A stretch of DNA of 64,000 nt, from contig MPNH01000005.1 of assembly GCA_002238925.1 (NCBI GenBank), positions 1 to 64,000 of the forward strand, given 5' to 3'. Made by a program: the position numbers and the translations under genes. The DNA comes from Spirochaetaceae bacterium bin103. Lineage in GTDB: Bacteria > Spirochaetota > Spirochaetia > SZUA-6 > Bin103. The notes beneath the pieces were generated by a model. The model was not told where the DNA came from. It did not search any database and was given only the letters and a program-made list of their open reading frames with translations. Every line of letters begins with the position of its first letter. The first letter of the stretch is position 1. Shown piece by piece: positions 34,437-42,930 of the stretch.

Positions 34437-34529
34437 ATGCCCGAGGAGGAGATTCGCTGGCACTACCGGTTCCATATCTCGATCGACTGGACCGATCCAC
34501 GACGCGCAAGAGGAGCAGTCAAGGCATGA
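34437..34529 (+). CDS. possible 30-residue leader or remnant ORF
   Basis: A short frame (MPEEEIRWHYRFHISIDW and 12 more residues) ends in a TGA that overlaps the ATG of the epimerase gene (ATGA). It may couple translation, or be the tail of a lost gene. No similarity is recognised. Confidence 0.25.
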   Translation: MPEEEIRWHYRFHISIDWTDPRRARGAVKA

Positions 34530-35383
34530 AGATTCTGGTTACCGGGGCGAGCGGGTTTATTGGACGGGCGCTGGTTCGCGAGCTGGCACAGCGGCATGAG
34601 GTGGTGGCGCTGGCGCGCGGGCGCCCGGAGTTGGGCGTGCCGGTGGTGCGCGGCGACTTCCAGCAGTACGAGGACCTGCTCGCGCTGGACGAGCACCGCT
34701 TCGATGGCGCCGTGCACCTGGGAGCGGTGACCGGCGGGGCGCCGGAGCACACCGCCATCATGGTGAACGCGGTCGGCACCCGCACCCTGCTGCACTACCT
34801 TCGCCACCGCGGCTGCCGCAAGATCGTCACCGCCAGCTCGATCGCCGCGGTGGGCTTTCAGACCACGGCGTTCCGCCCGCTGCAGGTGCCGATTCCGGAC
34901 GAACACCCGTGCCTGGACCGCGACGGCTACGGGGTCTCCAAGTACCTGATGGAGGAGCTGACCCGCTACGTGCAGCGCCAGGACGCGGGCCTGGACATCA
35001 TCAACCTGCGGCTGTCGTCGGTGTGCCCGGACGATGCGCCGCGCCCGCTGGTGTCGCCGGGCCCGCTGGGCCAGTGGGCGCTGGGCAGTATCACCATGAT
35101 GACCTTGCAGGACGCGGTGGCCGCCTTCACCGCGGCGGTCGAGTCGCCGTTGAAGCCCGGCCTGCGCATCCTGAACACCACCGGGCCGCGCGCCTGGGTG
35201 GCGGCGCCGACTGCGCAGGTGCTGCGCGGCTGGTGGGGCGGCGAGGTCGACCTGACCTGGTACGAGGAGCCCGGCCACGAGTGGGACAGCGCCTACGACG
35301 TACGCCGCATCGAGCAGGAGTTGGGCTTCGTGGCGCGCCGCCTGCCGACCCGCGCCGGCCCGCCCGCGGCGCAGGCGGGCTGA
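34526..35383 (+). CDS. NAD-dependent epimerase/dehydratase (extended SDR)
   Basis: This 285-residue Rossmann protein has the NAD-binding motif GASGFIG near the N-terminus. The catalytic Tyr-x-x-x-Lys is in DGYGVSKYLMEEL, and a Ser in ASSIAAVG is the third catalytic residue. It probably oxidises, reduces or epimerises a sugar or nucleotide-sugar. Position behind a glycan-binding protein suggests a role in processing the imported sugar. Exact substrate cannot be read from sequence. Confidence 0.75.
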   Translation: MKILVTGASGFIGRALVRELAQRHEVVALARGRPELGVPVVRGDFQQYEDLLALDEHRFDGAVHLGAVTGGAPEHTAIMVNAVGTRTLLHYLRHRGCRKIVTASSIAAVGFQTTAFRPLQVPIPDEHPCLDRDGYGVSKYLMEELTRYVQRQDAGLDIINLRLSSVCPDDAPRPLVSPGPLGQWALGSITMMTLQDAVAAFTAAVESPLKPGLRILNTTGPRAWVAAPTAQVLRGWWGGEVDLTWYEEPGHEWDSAYDVRRIEQELGFVARRLPTRAGPPAAQAG

Positions 35384-35426
35384 CGTACTGACCTCTGCCG
35401 CGCCGGAGCGCATCCGCGGGCGGCGG

Positions 35427-36638
35427 TCAGTCCAGCAGGGCCTGGTAGACCAGCGGCGGTACCTGCTCGCCGGTGCGGACGTGGTCGGACGGGAACAGTT
35501 GTGTCATCGTGATGACGAACAGCTCAGCGGCCGGGTCCACCCAGAAGCCGGTGTGCCAGTAGCCTCCCCAGGCGTAGGAGCCGATGCCCTTTGGGCTGCC
35601 GGAGAGCCCGGCATCGAGGTGCACGTCGAAGCCGAGCGCGAACCCGAAACCGGGGCCGTGCGTGGCAACACCCTCGCCGACGTGGTTGGCGGTTACCTGG
35701 TCGACGGTGCGCGGCCCGAGGATGCGCTCGCCGTTCAAGGTGCCCCGGTCCAGCATCATCTGCAGGAAACGCGCGTAGTCCAGGATCGATGAGGTGAGGC
35801 CGGCGCCGCCGGACAGGTAGGCGGTTGGGCCTTCGCAGGGATACTCGGCGGCAAACCACTCCAGGCCGCCGGCGTCGCTCTTGCCGTAGACGCGCGCCAG
35901 GCGCGCGGCCTTTTCCGGCGGCAGGAAAAAGTGCGTGTCGGCCATGCCGAGCGGGTCGAAGACGCGGGTCTGAAAGAACTCCGCCAGGTCGGCGCCGGAG
36001 GCCACCTCAATCAGGCGGCCAAGCACGTCGGTCGAGTAGCTGTACTCCCAGCGCTCGCCGGGATGGCACAGCAGCGGTACCCGGCCGATGCGGCTCACCA
36101 CCGCCGACAGCGGCTCGGGTCCGCCGAAACTGCCGGTGACGTTGGCCACGCGGTAGTAGGAATCGAGCACGCCGTGACCCTGCCCGTAGGTCAGCCCGGA
36201 GGTGTGCGTGAGCAGGTGGCGCACCGTCAGCGGCTGCTTCGGGTCGACCAGGCGGAACGCCCCTTCCTCCCCAACCTGCTCCAGCACCTTGGCGTCTGCA
36301 AACTCGGGCAGGTGGCGCTCCACCGGATCGGTCAGCACCAGCCGCCCCTCTTCGACCAGCATCATCACGGCGACGCTGGTGATCGGCTTGGTCATCGACG
36401 CGATGCGGAACAGGGTATCCGGGGCGGTTGGCCGGCCCTCTTCGCGGTGCGCCATCCCGAACGTGCCCAGGTGGGCGACCCGGCCGCGGCGGGCGATCAG
36501 CGTCGCGGCGCCGGCCATGTCGCCGTTGTCGACGTAGCCGCGGAACAGGTCGTCCAGCCGCTCCAGCCGCCGCGAGCACAGCCCGACAGCTTCGGGAGCG
36601 GCGACCTCGCCGGGGTCGAATCTCGCTTCGTTCATCAT
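35427..36638 (-). CDS. serine hydrolase of the beta-lactamase/esterase (class C-like) family
   Basis: This 403-residue protein has the Ser-x-x-Lys nucleophile motif in ASMTKPIT, a Tyr-Ser-Tyr-Ser equivalent of the YxN motif in WEYSYSTDVLG, and LLTHTSGLTYG. This is the EstB/class C beta-lactamase-related group, mostly esterases rather than antibiotic resistance enzymes. No signal peptide is seen, which argues for a cytoplasmic esterase. Its start overlaps the PhyH stop (ATGA), so the two are co-translated. It may remove acyl groups from the catabolised compound. Confidence 0.8.
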   Translation of the reverse strand: MMNEARFDPGEVAAPEAVGLCSRRLERLDDLFRGYVDNGDMAGAATLIARRGRVAHLGTFGMAHREEGRPTAPDTLFRIASMTKPITSVAVMMLVEEGRLVLTDPVERHLPEFADAKVLEQVGEEGAFRLVDPKQPLTVRHLLTHTSGLTYGQGHGVLDSYYRVANVTGSFGGPEPLSAVVSRIGRVPLLCHPGERWEYSYSTDVLGRLIEVASGADLAEFFQTRVFDPLGMADTHFFLPPEKAARLARVYGKSDAGGLEWFAAEYPCEGPTAYLSGGAGLTSSILDYARFLQMMLDRGTLNGERILGPRTVDQVTANHVGEGVATHGPGFGFALGFDVHLDAGLSGSPKGIGSYAWGGYWHTGFWVDPAAELFVITMTQLFPSDHVRTGEQVPPLVYQALLD

Positions 36639-37441
36639 CCGACCGGCGCGCCGCAGGCAAGGTCCGGGTAACCGGGCCGGTTGAAATAGGCGCCTTCGAC
36701 GAAACCGCTCTCCGAGGTGACGTCGGCGGCCGCCCAGTGGGTGGCATAACCGCGGCGCCAGCGCCGTGACCGGTTCACGTGCGAGGTATGCAGCGTGTGG
36801 CAGTGGTGCAGCACCACCCCGCCGATGCCGACCGGCGCGGTCGATTCGCGCGTGGCGGCAATGAGGCGCTCTATCAAGTCGGGCGGCGGCACCTTGTTGT
36901 GCGGCTCGCCGGGTATCACCTCGTGCGCCACGATCGGCTGGCGGTGGGACCCGTCGATGTAGCGCAGGCAGCCGTTGTCCTCGTCCACGTCGTCGAGCGC
37001 AATCCACGCCGTCACCACGTGATCGCCCGGATCGCACCTGAAGTAGGCGTTGTCCTGGTGGTACGGCTTGGCGCTGCCGATCTCCGGCGGCTTCATGAGG
37101 ATCTGGTCCGCCGCCAGCTTCATGGGGAGGCCGATCACTGTCTTCAGCAGGGCGCGCAGGCGCGGATCGAGTACCAGCTCGCGAAACCGCGCGTCGCGGG
37201 TGTAGGGGCTGTTGACCTTGCGCGGCGCAAGCTGCCCCGATGCCGCGCGGTCGACCAGGTAGGAGCTGTCCGCGCTGGCCGCTGCCTGCTCCAGGTCGCG
37301 GTAGCCGATTTCCTGCGCCAACTTCGCCACCGCGGACACCCGCTCGGCGGAGAACACGCCCTCCACCACGGCCCAGCCGCGCTCCCAATAGCAGCGCTTC
37401 GCCTCCGCCCAGCGCTGCGCCTCGCTGTTCGCGCCGGCCAT
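36635..37441 (-). CDS. phytanoyl-CoA dioxygenase (PhyH) family protein
   Basis: This 268-residue Fe(II)/2-oxoglutarate-dependent oxygenase candidate has the metal-binding His128-x-Asp130 in PYHQDNAYF. The distal His lies in HTSHVNRS, with the oxoglutarate-binding Arg nearby. Bacterial members hydroxylate diverse small molecules. The ATG at 37441 gives a family-like N-terminus; an upstream in-frame ATG at 37522 would add a basic tail. The gene is coupled to the serine hydrolase downstream and sits near a SnoaL-like gene and a sulfatase on the same strand. Confidence 0.8.
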   Translation of the reverse strand: MAGANSEAQRWAEAKRCYWERGWAVVEGVFSAERVSAVAKLAQEIGYRDLEQAAASADSSYLVDRAASGQLAPRKVNSPYTRDARFRELVLDPRLRALLKTVIGLPMKLAADQILMKPPEIGSAKPYHQDNAYFRCDPGDHVVTAWIALDDVDEDNGCLRYIDGSHRQPIVAHEVIPGEPHNKVPPPDLIERLIAATRESTAPVGIGGVVLHHCHTLHTSHVNRSRRWRRGYATHWAAADVTSESGFVEGAYFNRPGYPDLACGAPVG

Positions 37442-37469
37442 CTCTGCGGTCCGTGGGGCGCTCAATGAC

Positions 37470-37877
37470 CTATCCTGATGTCTCCGGCGGCGCCGCTCCG
37501 GGCTCCGGGACCAGGTCTGCATCGACCGATTCGGCCTCCGACACCAGGCGATACCAGAACCGGTCGCTGATGATCAGGCCATCCTCGAAGGTGAACAGCG
37601 CCACGCCGGTGCGGTACTTGCGGTCGCCCTGGTAGTGCGCCACCTCCACCGCGGCGCTGTTGCCCTCGACGATGGTGTGCCCGACCTCGACCCGGAAATT
37701 GCTCTGCCCGGCGAGTTGATCGGCCAAAATCTTCTTGTGCTCGTCGGCGCTCGTGCTGCCGGCGTCGTGGTGCGCATACCGGGGGTGCAGCACCTCGTCG
37801 ATCACGGCGAGGTTGCGCTGATTGAACACCTCTTCATGAAAGCGCATGAGCACCCGCCGATGAGTTTCTACCGACAC
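37470..37877 (-). CDS. SnoaL/NTF2-like protein
   Basis: This 135-residue protein has the NTF2-like cone fold signature of the SnoaL-like polyketide-cyclase group. FHEEVFNQRNLAVIDEVLHPRYAHHDAG is followed by a beta sheet with RVEVGHTIVEGNSAAVEV and a hydrophobic FEDGLIISDRFWYRLV. Such proteins bind or isomerise small molecules. The GTG at 37877 is preferred since MSVETHRRVLMRF begins the fold. It sits 28 bp upstream of the PhyH gene, so they are probably in one operon. Confidence 0.7.
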   Translation of the reverse strand: MSVETHRRVLMRFHEEVFNQRNLAVIDEVLHPRYAHHDAGSTSADEHKKILADQLAGQSNFRVEVGHTIVEGNSAAVEVAHYQGDRKYRTGVALFTFEDGLIISDRFWYRLVSEAESVDADLVPEPGAAPPETSG

Positions 37878-37962
37878 GCGGAATCCAACTCCATAGACGC
37901 ATCCATAGCCGCAATGGTGCCACAGCGTCCGCCGCTGTGCAACGTGGCGTCCGGTGCCCGGT

Positions 37963-39417
37963 TCAGGAGCACCAGGCGTACTCTCCGGGGCCGGTGACGT
38001 GGAGGAGCGCGGCGATCGCACGGCGCATTGCTTCCACCCGCGGGCCGTGCTCCGCGGCGGCCGCCAGATTGCGCATCTCGCGCGGGTCGTCGGCCAAGTG
38101 GTAGAGCTCGTCGCTGTCGTGCCGGTTGCGTACGTACTTCCAGTCGCCGTCGCGCAGCATCACGTGCGCGGCGAGCAGTTCCGGCGCCAGGTTGCCATGC
38201 TCCGCCGCGTCCCGGCTGGTGATGGCGGCGATCTCGGCCAGCACCGGGGCCGGCTCCGGCTCGACGCCGCGGCGCAGCGGGCCGGCGATGGAGCGCCCGT
38301 CCAGGGGTTCGGGAATCGGCGCCCCCGCCAGCTCCAGGAGGGTCGGCATCAGGTCCACGCCTCCGACCGGGCAATGCACCTCGCCGCCGGCGGGCAGCCC
38401 GTCCGGCCACGCCAGGACACACGGCACCCGTACCGACTCCTCGTACATCAGGCACTTCTCCACAAAGCCGTGGTCGCCGAGCAGCTCGCCGTGATCGCTG
38501 CTGAATACCACCACGGTGTCGTCCGCCACGCCGAGCCGCCGCAGGTGGCCGAGCAAGCGGCCCATCTCGGCATCGACGTGGGTAACCAGGGCGTAGTAGT
38601 GCGCCAACATGCGCCGGTAGGAGCGGTCGTCGAGCGTGCCGGGCGGGATGCGGAACATCGCATCGTGCTGGTAGCGCGGCTTGCCGGCCAGCGGGTCGTG
38701 GCGGGTCGCCGGCAGCGGCACCTCGTGTTCGGGGTAGCGCGCGAGCAATTCCGGCATCACCAGCATCTCCGGGTGCGGATCCTTGACGCCGCACAGCAGG
38801 AAGAAGGGCGCGCCGGCCAGACCGTCGAGCAGTTCGATGGCACGGTCCACGGTCCAGGTGGTGCGCTGCTGGCGCGGGTCGTCGATGGTGCCGAACGGCA
38901 GCGTGTTGGGCCCGTAGCGCTGCACCTCGGCGGCGCCATGCCGGTAGGGGTTGGCCACGCCGCAGTCGGCGAAGTAGCGCACCAGCGGATCGTTCGGGTC
39001 GCGGTGGTAGCGGTAGGTGGCCCAGCCGGCGTCGAAGCCGTGCTGCGGGTGCTCGTCATCGCCGAGGTGCCATACGCCGGCGTTGGCGCAGCGGTAGCCG
39101 TCGGCGGTGAGCACGTCGGCGATGGTTGCCACGTCTTTGCGCATGCGGCAGCCGGGCCGGTCGGCGCGCTTCGGCCCGTAGTTGACCAGTTGCCCGGTGG
39201 CGTGCGGATAGAGGCCGCTCAGCCAGCTCGCGCGCGCCGGCGAACACACCGGCGACGCGCAGTAGGCGTTGCGCAGCACCACCCCGCGGCGTGCCAGGGC
39301 GTCTATGTTGGGGGTGTGCACGTAGCCGCTGCCGGTACAGCCGAGCGCATCCCAGCGCAACTGGTCGCACATCACCCAGAGAACATTGGGCCGCCGCTGC
39401 GCGGCCGGCGATTGCAT
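37963..39417 (-). CDS. Cys-type sulfatase
   Basis: This 484-residue sulfatase has the N-terminal metal site NVLWVMCDQLRWDALG. The formylglycine motif is Cys58-Ser-Pro-Ala-Arg in CSPARASWLSGLYP. The C-terminal half has VVVFSSDHGELLGDHGFVEKCLMYEESVRVPCV. It starts immediately at the first strand with no signal peptide, so it should act in the cytoplasm. It is closely similar to the sulfatase at 60331. It heads the leftward cluster with the SnoaL-like, PhyH and serine hydrolase genes, which begin 86 bp downstream. The activating enzyme is not in the window. Confidence 0.88.
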   Translation of the reverse strand: MQSPAAQRRPNVLWVMCDQLRWDALGCTGSGYVHTPNIDALARRGVVLRNAYCASPVCSPARASWLSGLYPHATGQLVNYGPKRADRPGCRMRKDVATIADVLTADGYRCANAGVWHLGDDEHPQHGFDAGWATYRYHRDPNDPLVRYFADCGVANPYRHGAAEVQRYGPNTLPFGTIDDPRQQRTTWTVDRAIELLDGLAGAPFFLLCGVKDPHPEMLVMPELLARYPEHEVPLPATRHDPLAGKPRYQHDAMFRIPPGTLDDRSYRRMLAHYYALVTHVDAEMGRLLGHLRRLGVADDTVVVFSSDHGELLGDHGFVEKCLMYEESVRVPCVLAWPDGLPAGGEVHCPVGGVDLMPTLLELAGAPIPEPLDGRSIAGPLRRGVEPEPAPVLAEIAAITSRDAAEHGNLAPELLAAHVMLRDGDWKYVRNRHDSDELYHLADDPREMRNLAAAAEHGPRVEAMRRAIAALLHVTGPGEYAWCS

Positions 39418-39627
39418 GCAACGTGCTCCTTCGGTGGCTGCCGCGCGCATACCCGCACGGCTTGCGCCGCCCGTACACCCACGGCACACGTTCCCGGAGC
39501 GCCGGGCGGCGTTGACCGCGGCCGGCGGCGGCGGTAGCGTGAGGTGGCGGCGGGGCGGCCAGGGCCATCCTACCCCACAACGCTCGCGGCGGGCGACGGC
39601 TCCGGCGGGCAGAGGAAGGTACAACAG

Positions 39628-40455
39628 ATGTACGACTTGCAGGGACAGGTAGCGCTGGTCACGGGTGCCGGCGGGGAACATGGCATCGGCTACGCGATTG
39701 CCCGGCGGCTGGCCGAGGAGGGCGCGGACGTGGTGGTGAACGACGTCAGCGCGCGGCCCTACCCGGATGCCGAGTGGGGCGGGCTGGATGCCGCGGTGGC
39801 CGCGATCGAGGCGCTGGGACGCCGCTCCGCGTGCGTGGTGGCGGATGTGGGCGACCCGGAGCAGGTGGACCGCATGGTTGCGGAGACGGTAGAGAGGATG
39901 GGGCGCATCGACATCCTGGTGAACAACGCCGGCACGCTCGCCGGCTGGGACCGGGTGCCGGTGGTGGATCTGGAGGTGGACCTGTGGGACGCGGTGCAGC
40001 GGACCAACGTGCGCGGCACCTACCTGGTGTCGCGCGCGGCGGCGCGCCACATGCTGGAGCGCGGCGGCGGCGGGCGGGTAATCAACATCTCGTCGATCGC
40101 CGGCAGAACGGGGACCGCCCGCTATTCGGCCTACAACGCCTCCAAGTTCGCCGTGATCGGCTTCACCCAGGCGCTCGCCCAGGAGCTCGCGCCGGCCGGC
40201 ATCACCGTCAACGTGGTGTGTCCCGGCCTGGTGGATACCGAGCGGGTCGTGCCGCTCGCCGAAACGGCGTTCCCGAACCTGGACCCCGACACCAGGCTGC
40301 GCAAGTTCAAGGAAGGTTACCTGGCGCGGAACCCGCTCGGCCGGATCGCCGAAGCCGCCGACGTCGCCAACACGGCCGCGTTCCTGGCCTCCGCGGAGGC
40401 CTCGTACCTCACCGGCATCGCCATGAACGTGTGCGGCGGGGTACGCATGGACTGA
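39628..40455 (+). CDS. short-chain dehydrogenase/reductase
   Basis: This 275-residue classical SDR has TGAGGEHGIGYAIA (cofactor binding), NNAGTL, and the catalytic Ser-Tyr-Lys in NISSIAGR and YNASKFAV. ADVVVNDVS, with an Asp after the second strand, suggests NAD preference. A ribosome binding site (AGAGGAAGG) precedes the ATG. It probably oxidises a sugar or polyol hydroxyl. It opens a plus-strand catabolic run. The 210 bp upstream hold no gene. Confidence 0.85.
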   Translation: MYDLQGQVALVTGAGGEHGIGYAIARRLAEEGADVVVNDVSARPYPDAEWGGLDAAVAAIEALGRRSACVVADVGDPEQVDRMVAETVERMGRIDILVNNAGTLAGWDRVPVVDLEVDLWDAVQRTNVRGTYLVSRAAARHMLERGGGGRVINISSIAGRTGTARYSAYNASKFAVIGFTQALAQELAPAGITVNVVCPGLVDTERVVPLAETAFPNLDPDTRLRKFKEGYLARNPLGRIAEAADVANTAAFLASAEASYLTGIAMNVCGGVRMD

Positions 40456-40464
40456 CGCGGCGCC

Positions 40465-40513
40465 GCACCCGACGAACCGGCCGTGGGTGCGCCACGGCCG
40501 GTTCGTCGGGTGC
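40465..40513 (+). terminator. 22-bp perfect hairpin after the SDR gene
   Basis: Arms at 40465-40486 and 40492-40513 are perfect reverse complements around a 5-nt loop (gtgcg). It lies between the SDR stop and the next start, with no T-run after it. It could terminate or, more likely, protect the upstream mRNA end. Confidence 0.6.
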
Positions 40514-40556
40514 CCGGTTTGCGCCCCGGCGGCGCGCTCCCGTACAGTAGCGCCAC

Positions 40557-41729
40557 ATGTACGACCATCTTGCAACGCTTTCCCGCGGACGCACCGGGCG
40601 GGTTTCTTCGTGGGACACCAGCGGCCGCAACCAGGACCGCTGGCTGCTGAAACCCGGGGAGGCGCGTGTGCTCGCCGACCTGGAAGGCCCCGGCGTCATC
40701 ACCCACCTCTGGTTCACTCAGCGCAACCACTACCGCGAGTGCCTGCTGCGCATCACCTGGGACGACGCACCCACGCCCAGCATCGTGGCGCCGCTCGGCG
40801 ACTTCTTCGGCCTTGGCCACGGCATCGTGAACAGCTACCAGTCGGCCCTGTTCACGGCGTCGACCAGGTCGAACAACCGCTTCAACGAAGGCTGTGCCCT
40901 GAACTGCTACGTGCCCATGCCGTTCCGGCGCCGGGCGCTGGTGGAACTGGTCAACGAGAGCGGCGAGGAACACCTGCAGTACTTCTACATCGACTACGAA
41001 CGGCTGGACGAACCGCGTGCCGACACCGGCTACCTGCACGCCGAGTTCCGCCGCGCCAACCCGTTCGGGGGCTGGGGTCACGAAGTCCGGGTCAACACGC
41101 CGGAATCCAACATCGTCAACCTGGGGCGCGAAGCGTGGGACAACAACTACGTGATCCTGGACGCGCGCGGGTGCGGGCACTACCTCGGCTGCAACCTGTC
41201 GGTGACCAACTTCCAGGGCACCTGGTGGGGCGAGGGCGACGACATGATCTGGGTGGACGGCTACCGCTGGCCGCCCGACCTGCACGGCACCGGCAGCGAG
41301 GACTACCTGAACCAGGCGTGGCAGATGCAGGACAACGCCTTCCTGCGCAACGGCTCGTCGATCTTCGAGCACAACACCGGCGGCTACCAGACCAGCTACG
41401 TGCTGCACCTGGAGAACCCGGTGCGCTTCCGGAAGGAGATCAAGGTGACCATCGAGCACGGCCACGGCAACCACCTGGCCAACGAGATGGCCTCCACCGC
41501 GTACTGGTACGCCGCCGACCCGGCCGCCGCGGCCGCGCCGCCTCCGATGGCCGCCCGCCTGCCGGTACTACGCGACAACCAAGACAACTGGCTGCACGAC
41601 CCGGCGCGCCGCCACCCGGGCCCCACCGTACCGGAGCACGCCGAGATGGCCGCCACGAAGGCGCGCGCCCCGCGGCCCGCCGCACCCGGGGCCCCCCTGA
41701 ACCGGGAAACGCGGAGAGGGCCGCCATGA
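40557..41729 (+). CDS. DUF2961 / GH172-family glycoside hydrolase
   Basis: This 390-residue protein is a DUF2961 member, the family now named glycoside hydrolase 172. Characterised members act on fructofuranose and arabinofuranose linkages. Visible family segments are GPGVITHLWFT, PLGDFFGLGHG, YVPMPFRRRALVELVNE and the Glu-containing HGTGSEDYLNQAW near the predicted active site. No signal peptide is seen. After residue about 330 the sequence becomes Ala/Pro/Arg-rich and seems non-conserved; a 32-bp near-repeat lies there and the natural C-terminus may differ. Confidence 0.78.
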   Translation: MYDHLATLSRGRTGRVSSWDTSGRNQDRWLLKPGEARVLADLEGPGVITHLWFTQRNHYRECLLRITWDDAPTPSIVAPLGDFFGLGHGIVNSYQSALFTASTRSNNRFNEGCALNCYVPMPFRRRALVELVNESGEEHLQYFYIDYERLDEPRADTGYLHAEFRRANPFGGWGHEVRVNTPESNIVNLGREAWDNNYVILDARGCGHYLGCNLSVTNFQGTWWGEGDDMIWVDGYRWPPDLHGTGSEDYLNQAWQMQDNAFLRNGSSIFEHNTGGYQTSYVLHLENPVRFRKEIKVTIEHGHGNHLANEMASTAYWYAADPAAAAAPPPMAARLPVLRDNQDNWLHDPARRHPGPTVPEHAEMAATKARAPRPAAPGAPLNRETRRGPP

Positions 41730-41745
41730 AGGCGCGCGCCGCGCG
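41643..41745 (+). repeat. imperfect direct repeat at the end of the GH172 gene
   Basis: A 32-bp segment at 41643-41674 recurs at 41714-41745 with about 90 percent identity. The copies are in different reading frames relative to the gene, and a C6 run (41693-41698) lies between them. This points to a small duplication, possibly with a frameshift. Confidence 0.6.
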
Positions 41746-41765
41746 TCCCGAACAGGAGTAACGGC

Positions 41766-42845
41766 GTGCCACGCGAGCTGATGGCGGTGGCGCCGCGCAC
41801 TACCGAGCTGGTCGAGTACGACGAGCCGCCGCTCGGCGACCGCGACGTCCGCATCAGGAGCGAGTTTGCCGCTCCCAAGCACGGCACCGAGTCGCACGCA
41901 TACCTGGACGACCAGCGCCGGCTGGCACGGCGGTTCCACCCCGAGTACCGCATCTTCGTCCCGGCGGAGGGCGAAGCGGTAACGCCGTTTCCCCGCCGCC
42001 TCGGCAACATGACCGTGGGCACGGTGACCGAGACCGGCGCCGCGGTTACCCGGTTCAAGGTGGGCGACCGCGTGTACGGCCACCTGCCGATCCGGGAGAC
42101 CCACACGGTGCCGGAGGACGGCCCCTTCAAGTCGAAGGCCGCCGGCCCGCGCGAGCAGGAGCTGCACCTGGTGCCGCCGGAGCTGTCGCCCGAGCAGGTG
42201 GTGCTGCTCGACCCCGCCCACTTCGCACTGGCCGCGGTGCGCGACGCCAACGTGCGGGTCGGCGAGCGGGTGGCGGTGTTCGGCCTCGGCGCCATCGGCC
42301 TGCTGATCCTGCAGATGACCCTCCTGAGCGGCGCCACGACCGTGTATGCCGTCGACCCGCTGCCGTCGCGCCGCGCACTCGCCCGCCGCCTCGGCGCCGC
42401 TGCTTGCTACGATCCGGCCGCTCACGACGTGGGGCTGGAGATCAAGCAGGCCACCGCCGGCGCCGGCGTCGACGTGGCCATTGAGGTGAGCGGCAATTAC
42501 GGGGCGCTGCAGGACGCGGTCCGCGCCGTGCACTACTCCGGCCTGGTGGTGACCGTGTCCAACTACCACGGTCCCGGCACCGCCCTGCACCTGGACGAGG
42601 AGTGGCACCTGACCCGGGTGACGGTGCGCAGCAGCATGCCGGTGTGGGGCAACCCGTCCCGCGACCACCCGCAGTGGGACGACCGCCGAGTCGAAGAAAC
42701 CGCCCTGCAACTGATGCGCGCAGGCCGGCTGCAGAGCGACGGCCTGGTGCACCCGGTCGTCCCTTTCGAGCAGTCCGCCGAAGCCTACCACTGGATCCAC
42801 GACACCCCCGACCGCGTAGTAAAACTCGGCATCCGCTTCCCGTGA
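41766..42845 (+). CDS. MDR-family zinc-type dehydrogenase, atypical
   Basis: This 359-residue medium-chain dehydrogenase/reductase has the cofactor motif VFGLGAIGLLI and a GDRVYGHLP segment. In zinc alcohol dehydrogenases the catalytic Cys lies in C-G-x-D/E; here the matching stretch is PKHGTESH, so that Cys is missing and the catalytic zinc is doubtful. The structural-zinc cysteines also appear absent. It starts at a GTG 36 bp after the GH172 gene. It probably reduces or oxidises a sugar-derived carbonyl. Confidence 0.75.
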   Translation: MPRELMAVAPRTTELVEYDEPPLGDRDVRIRSEFAAPKHGTESHAYLDDQRRLARRFHPEYRIFVPAEGEAVTPFPRRLGNMTVGTVTETGAAVTRFKVGDRVYGHLPIRETHTVPEDGPFKSKAAGPREQELHLVPPELSPEQVVLLDPAHFALAAVRDANVRVGERVAVFGLGAIGLLILQMTLLSGATTVYAVDPLPSRRALARRLGAAACYDPAAHDVGLEIKQATAGAGVDVAIEVSGNYGALQDAVRAVHYSGLVVTVSNYHGPGTALHLDEEWHLTRVTVRSSMPVWGNPSRDHPQWDDRRVEETALQLMRAGRLQSDGLVHPVVPFEQSAEAYHWIHDTPDRVVKLGIRFP

Positions 42846-42888
42846 CCGGCCGGACTGGAACTCACGGATTGAAAGTTGCGCGTAGAGC

Positions 42889-42930
42889 CGCCAATAGTTG
42901 CGCGTATAGCCTTGTGCGCAACCATTGGCG
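42889..42930. promoter_or_regulatory. 15-bp inverted repeat between dehydrogenase and sulfatase genes
   Basis: Arms 42889-42903 and 42916-42930 pair at 14 of 15 positions around a 12-nt loop. The left arm also contains gttgcgcgta, which occurs in near-identical form just upstream (from 42875). It may be an operator for the sulfatase at 43004 or a terminator for the gene before it. Confidence 0.45.

Noticed and set aside
35427..36638. Antibiotic-resistance beta-lactamase
   Set aside because: SxxK is present, but the Tyr motif and context fit the EstB-type esterase group, no signal peptide is seen, and it is coupled to a PhyH gene. Resistance is not supported.
37963..40575. Sulfatase frame extended to 870 codons
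   Set aside because: The extra N-terminal part is antisense to the SDR gene. The ATG at 39417 gives a normal sulfatase start.
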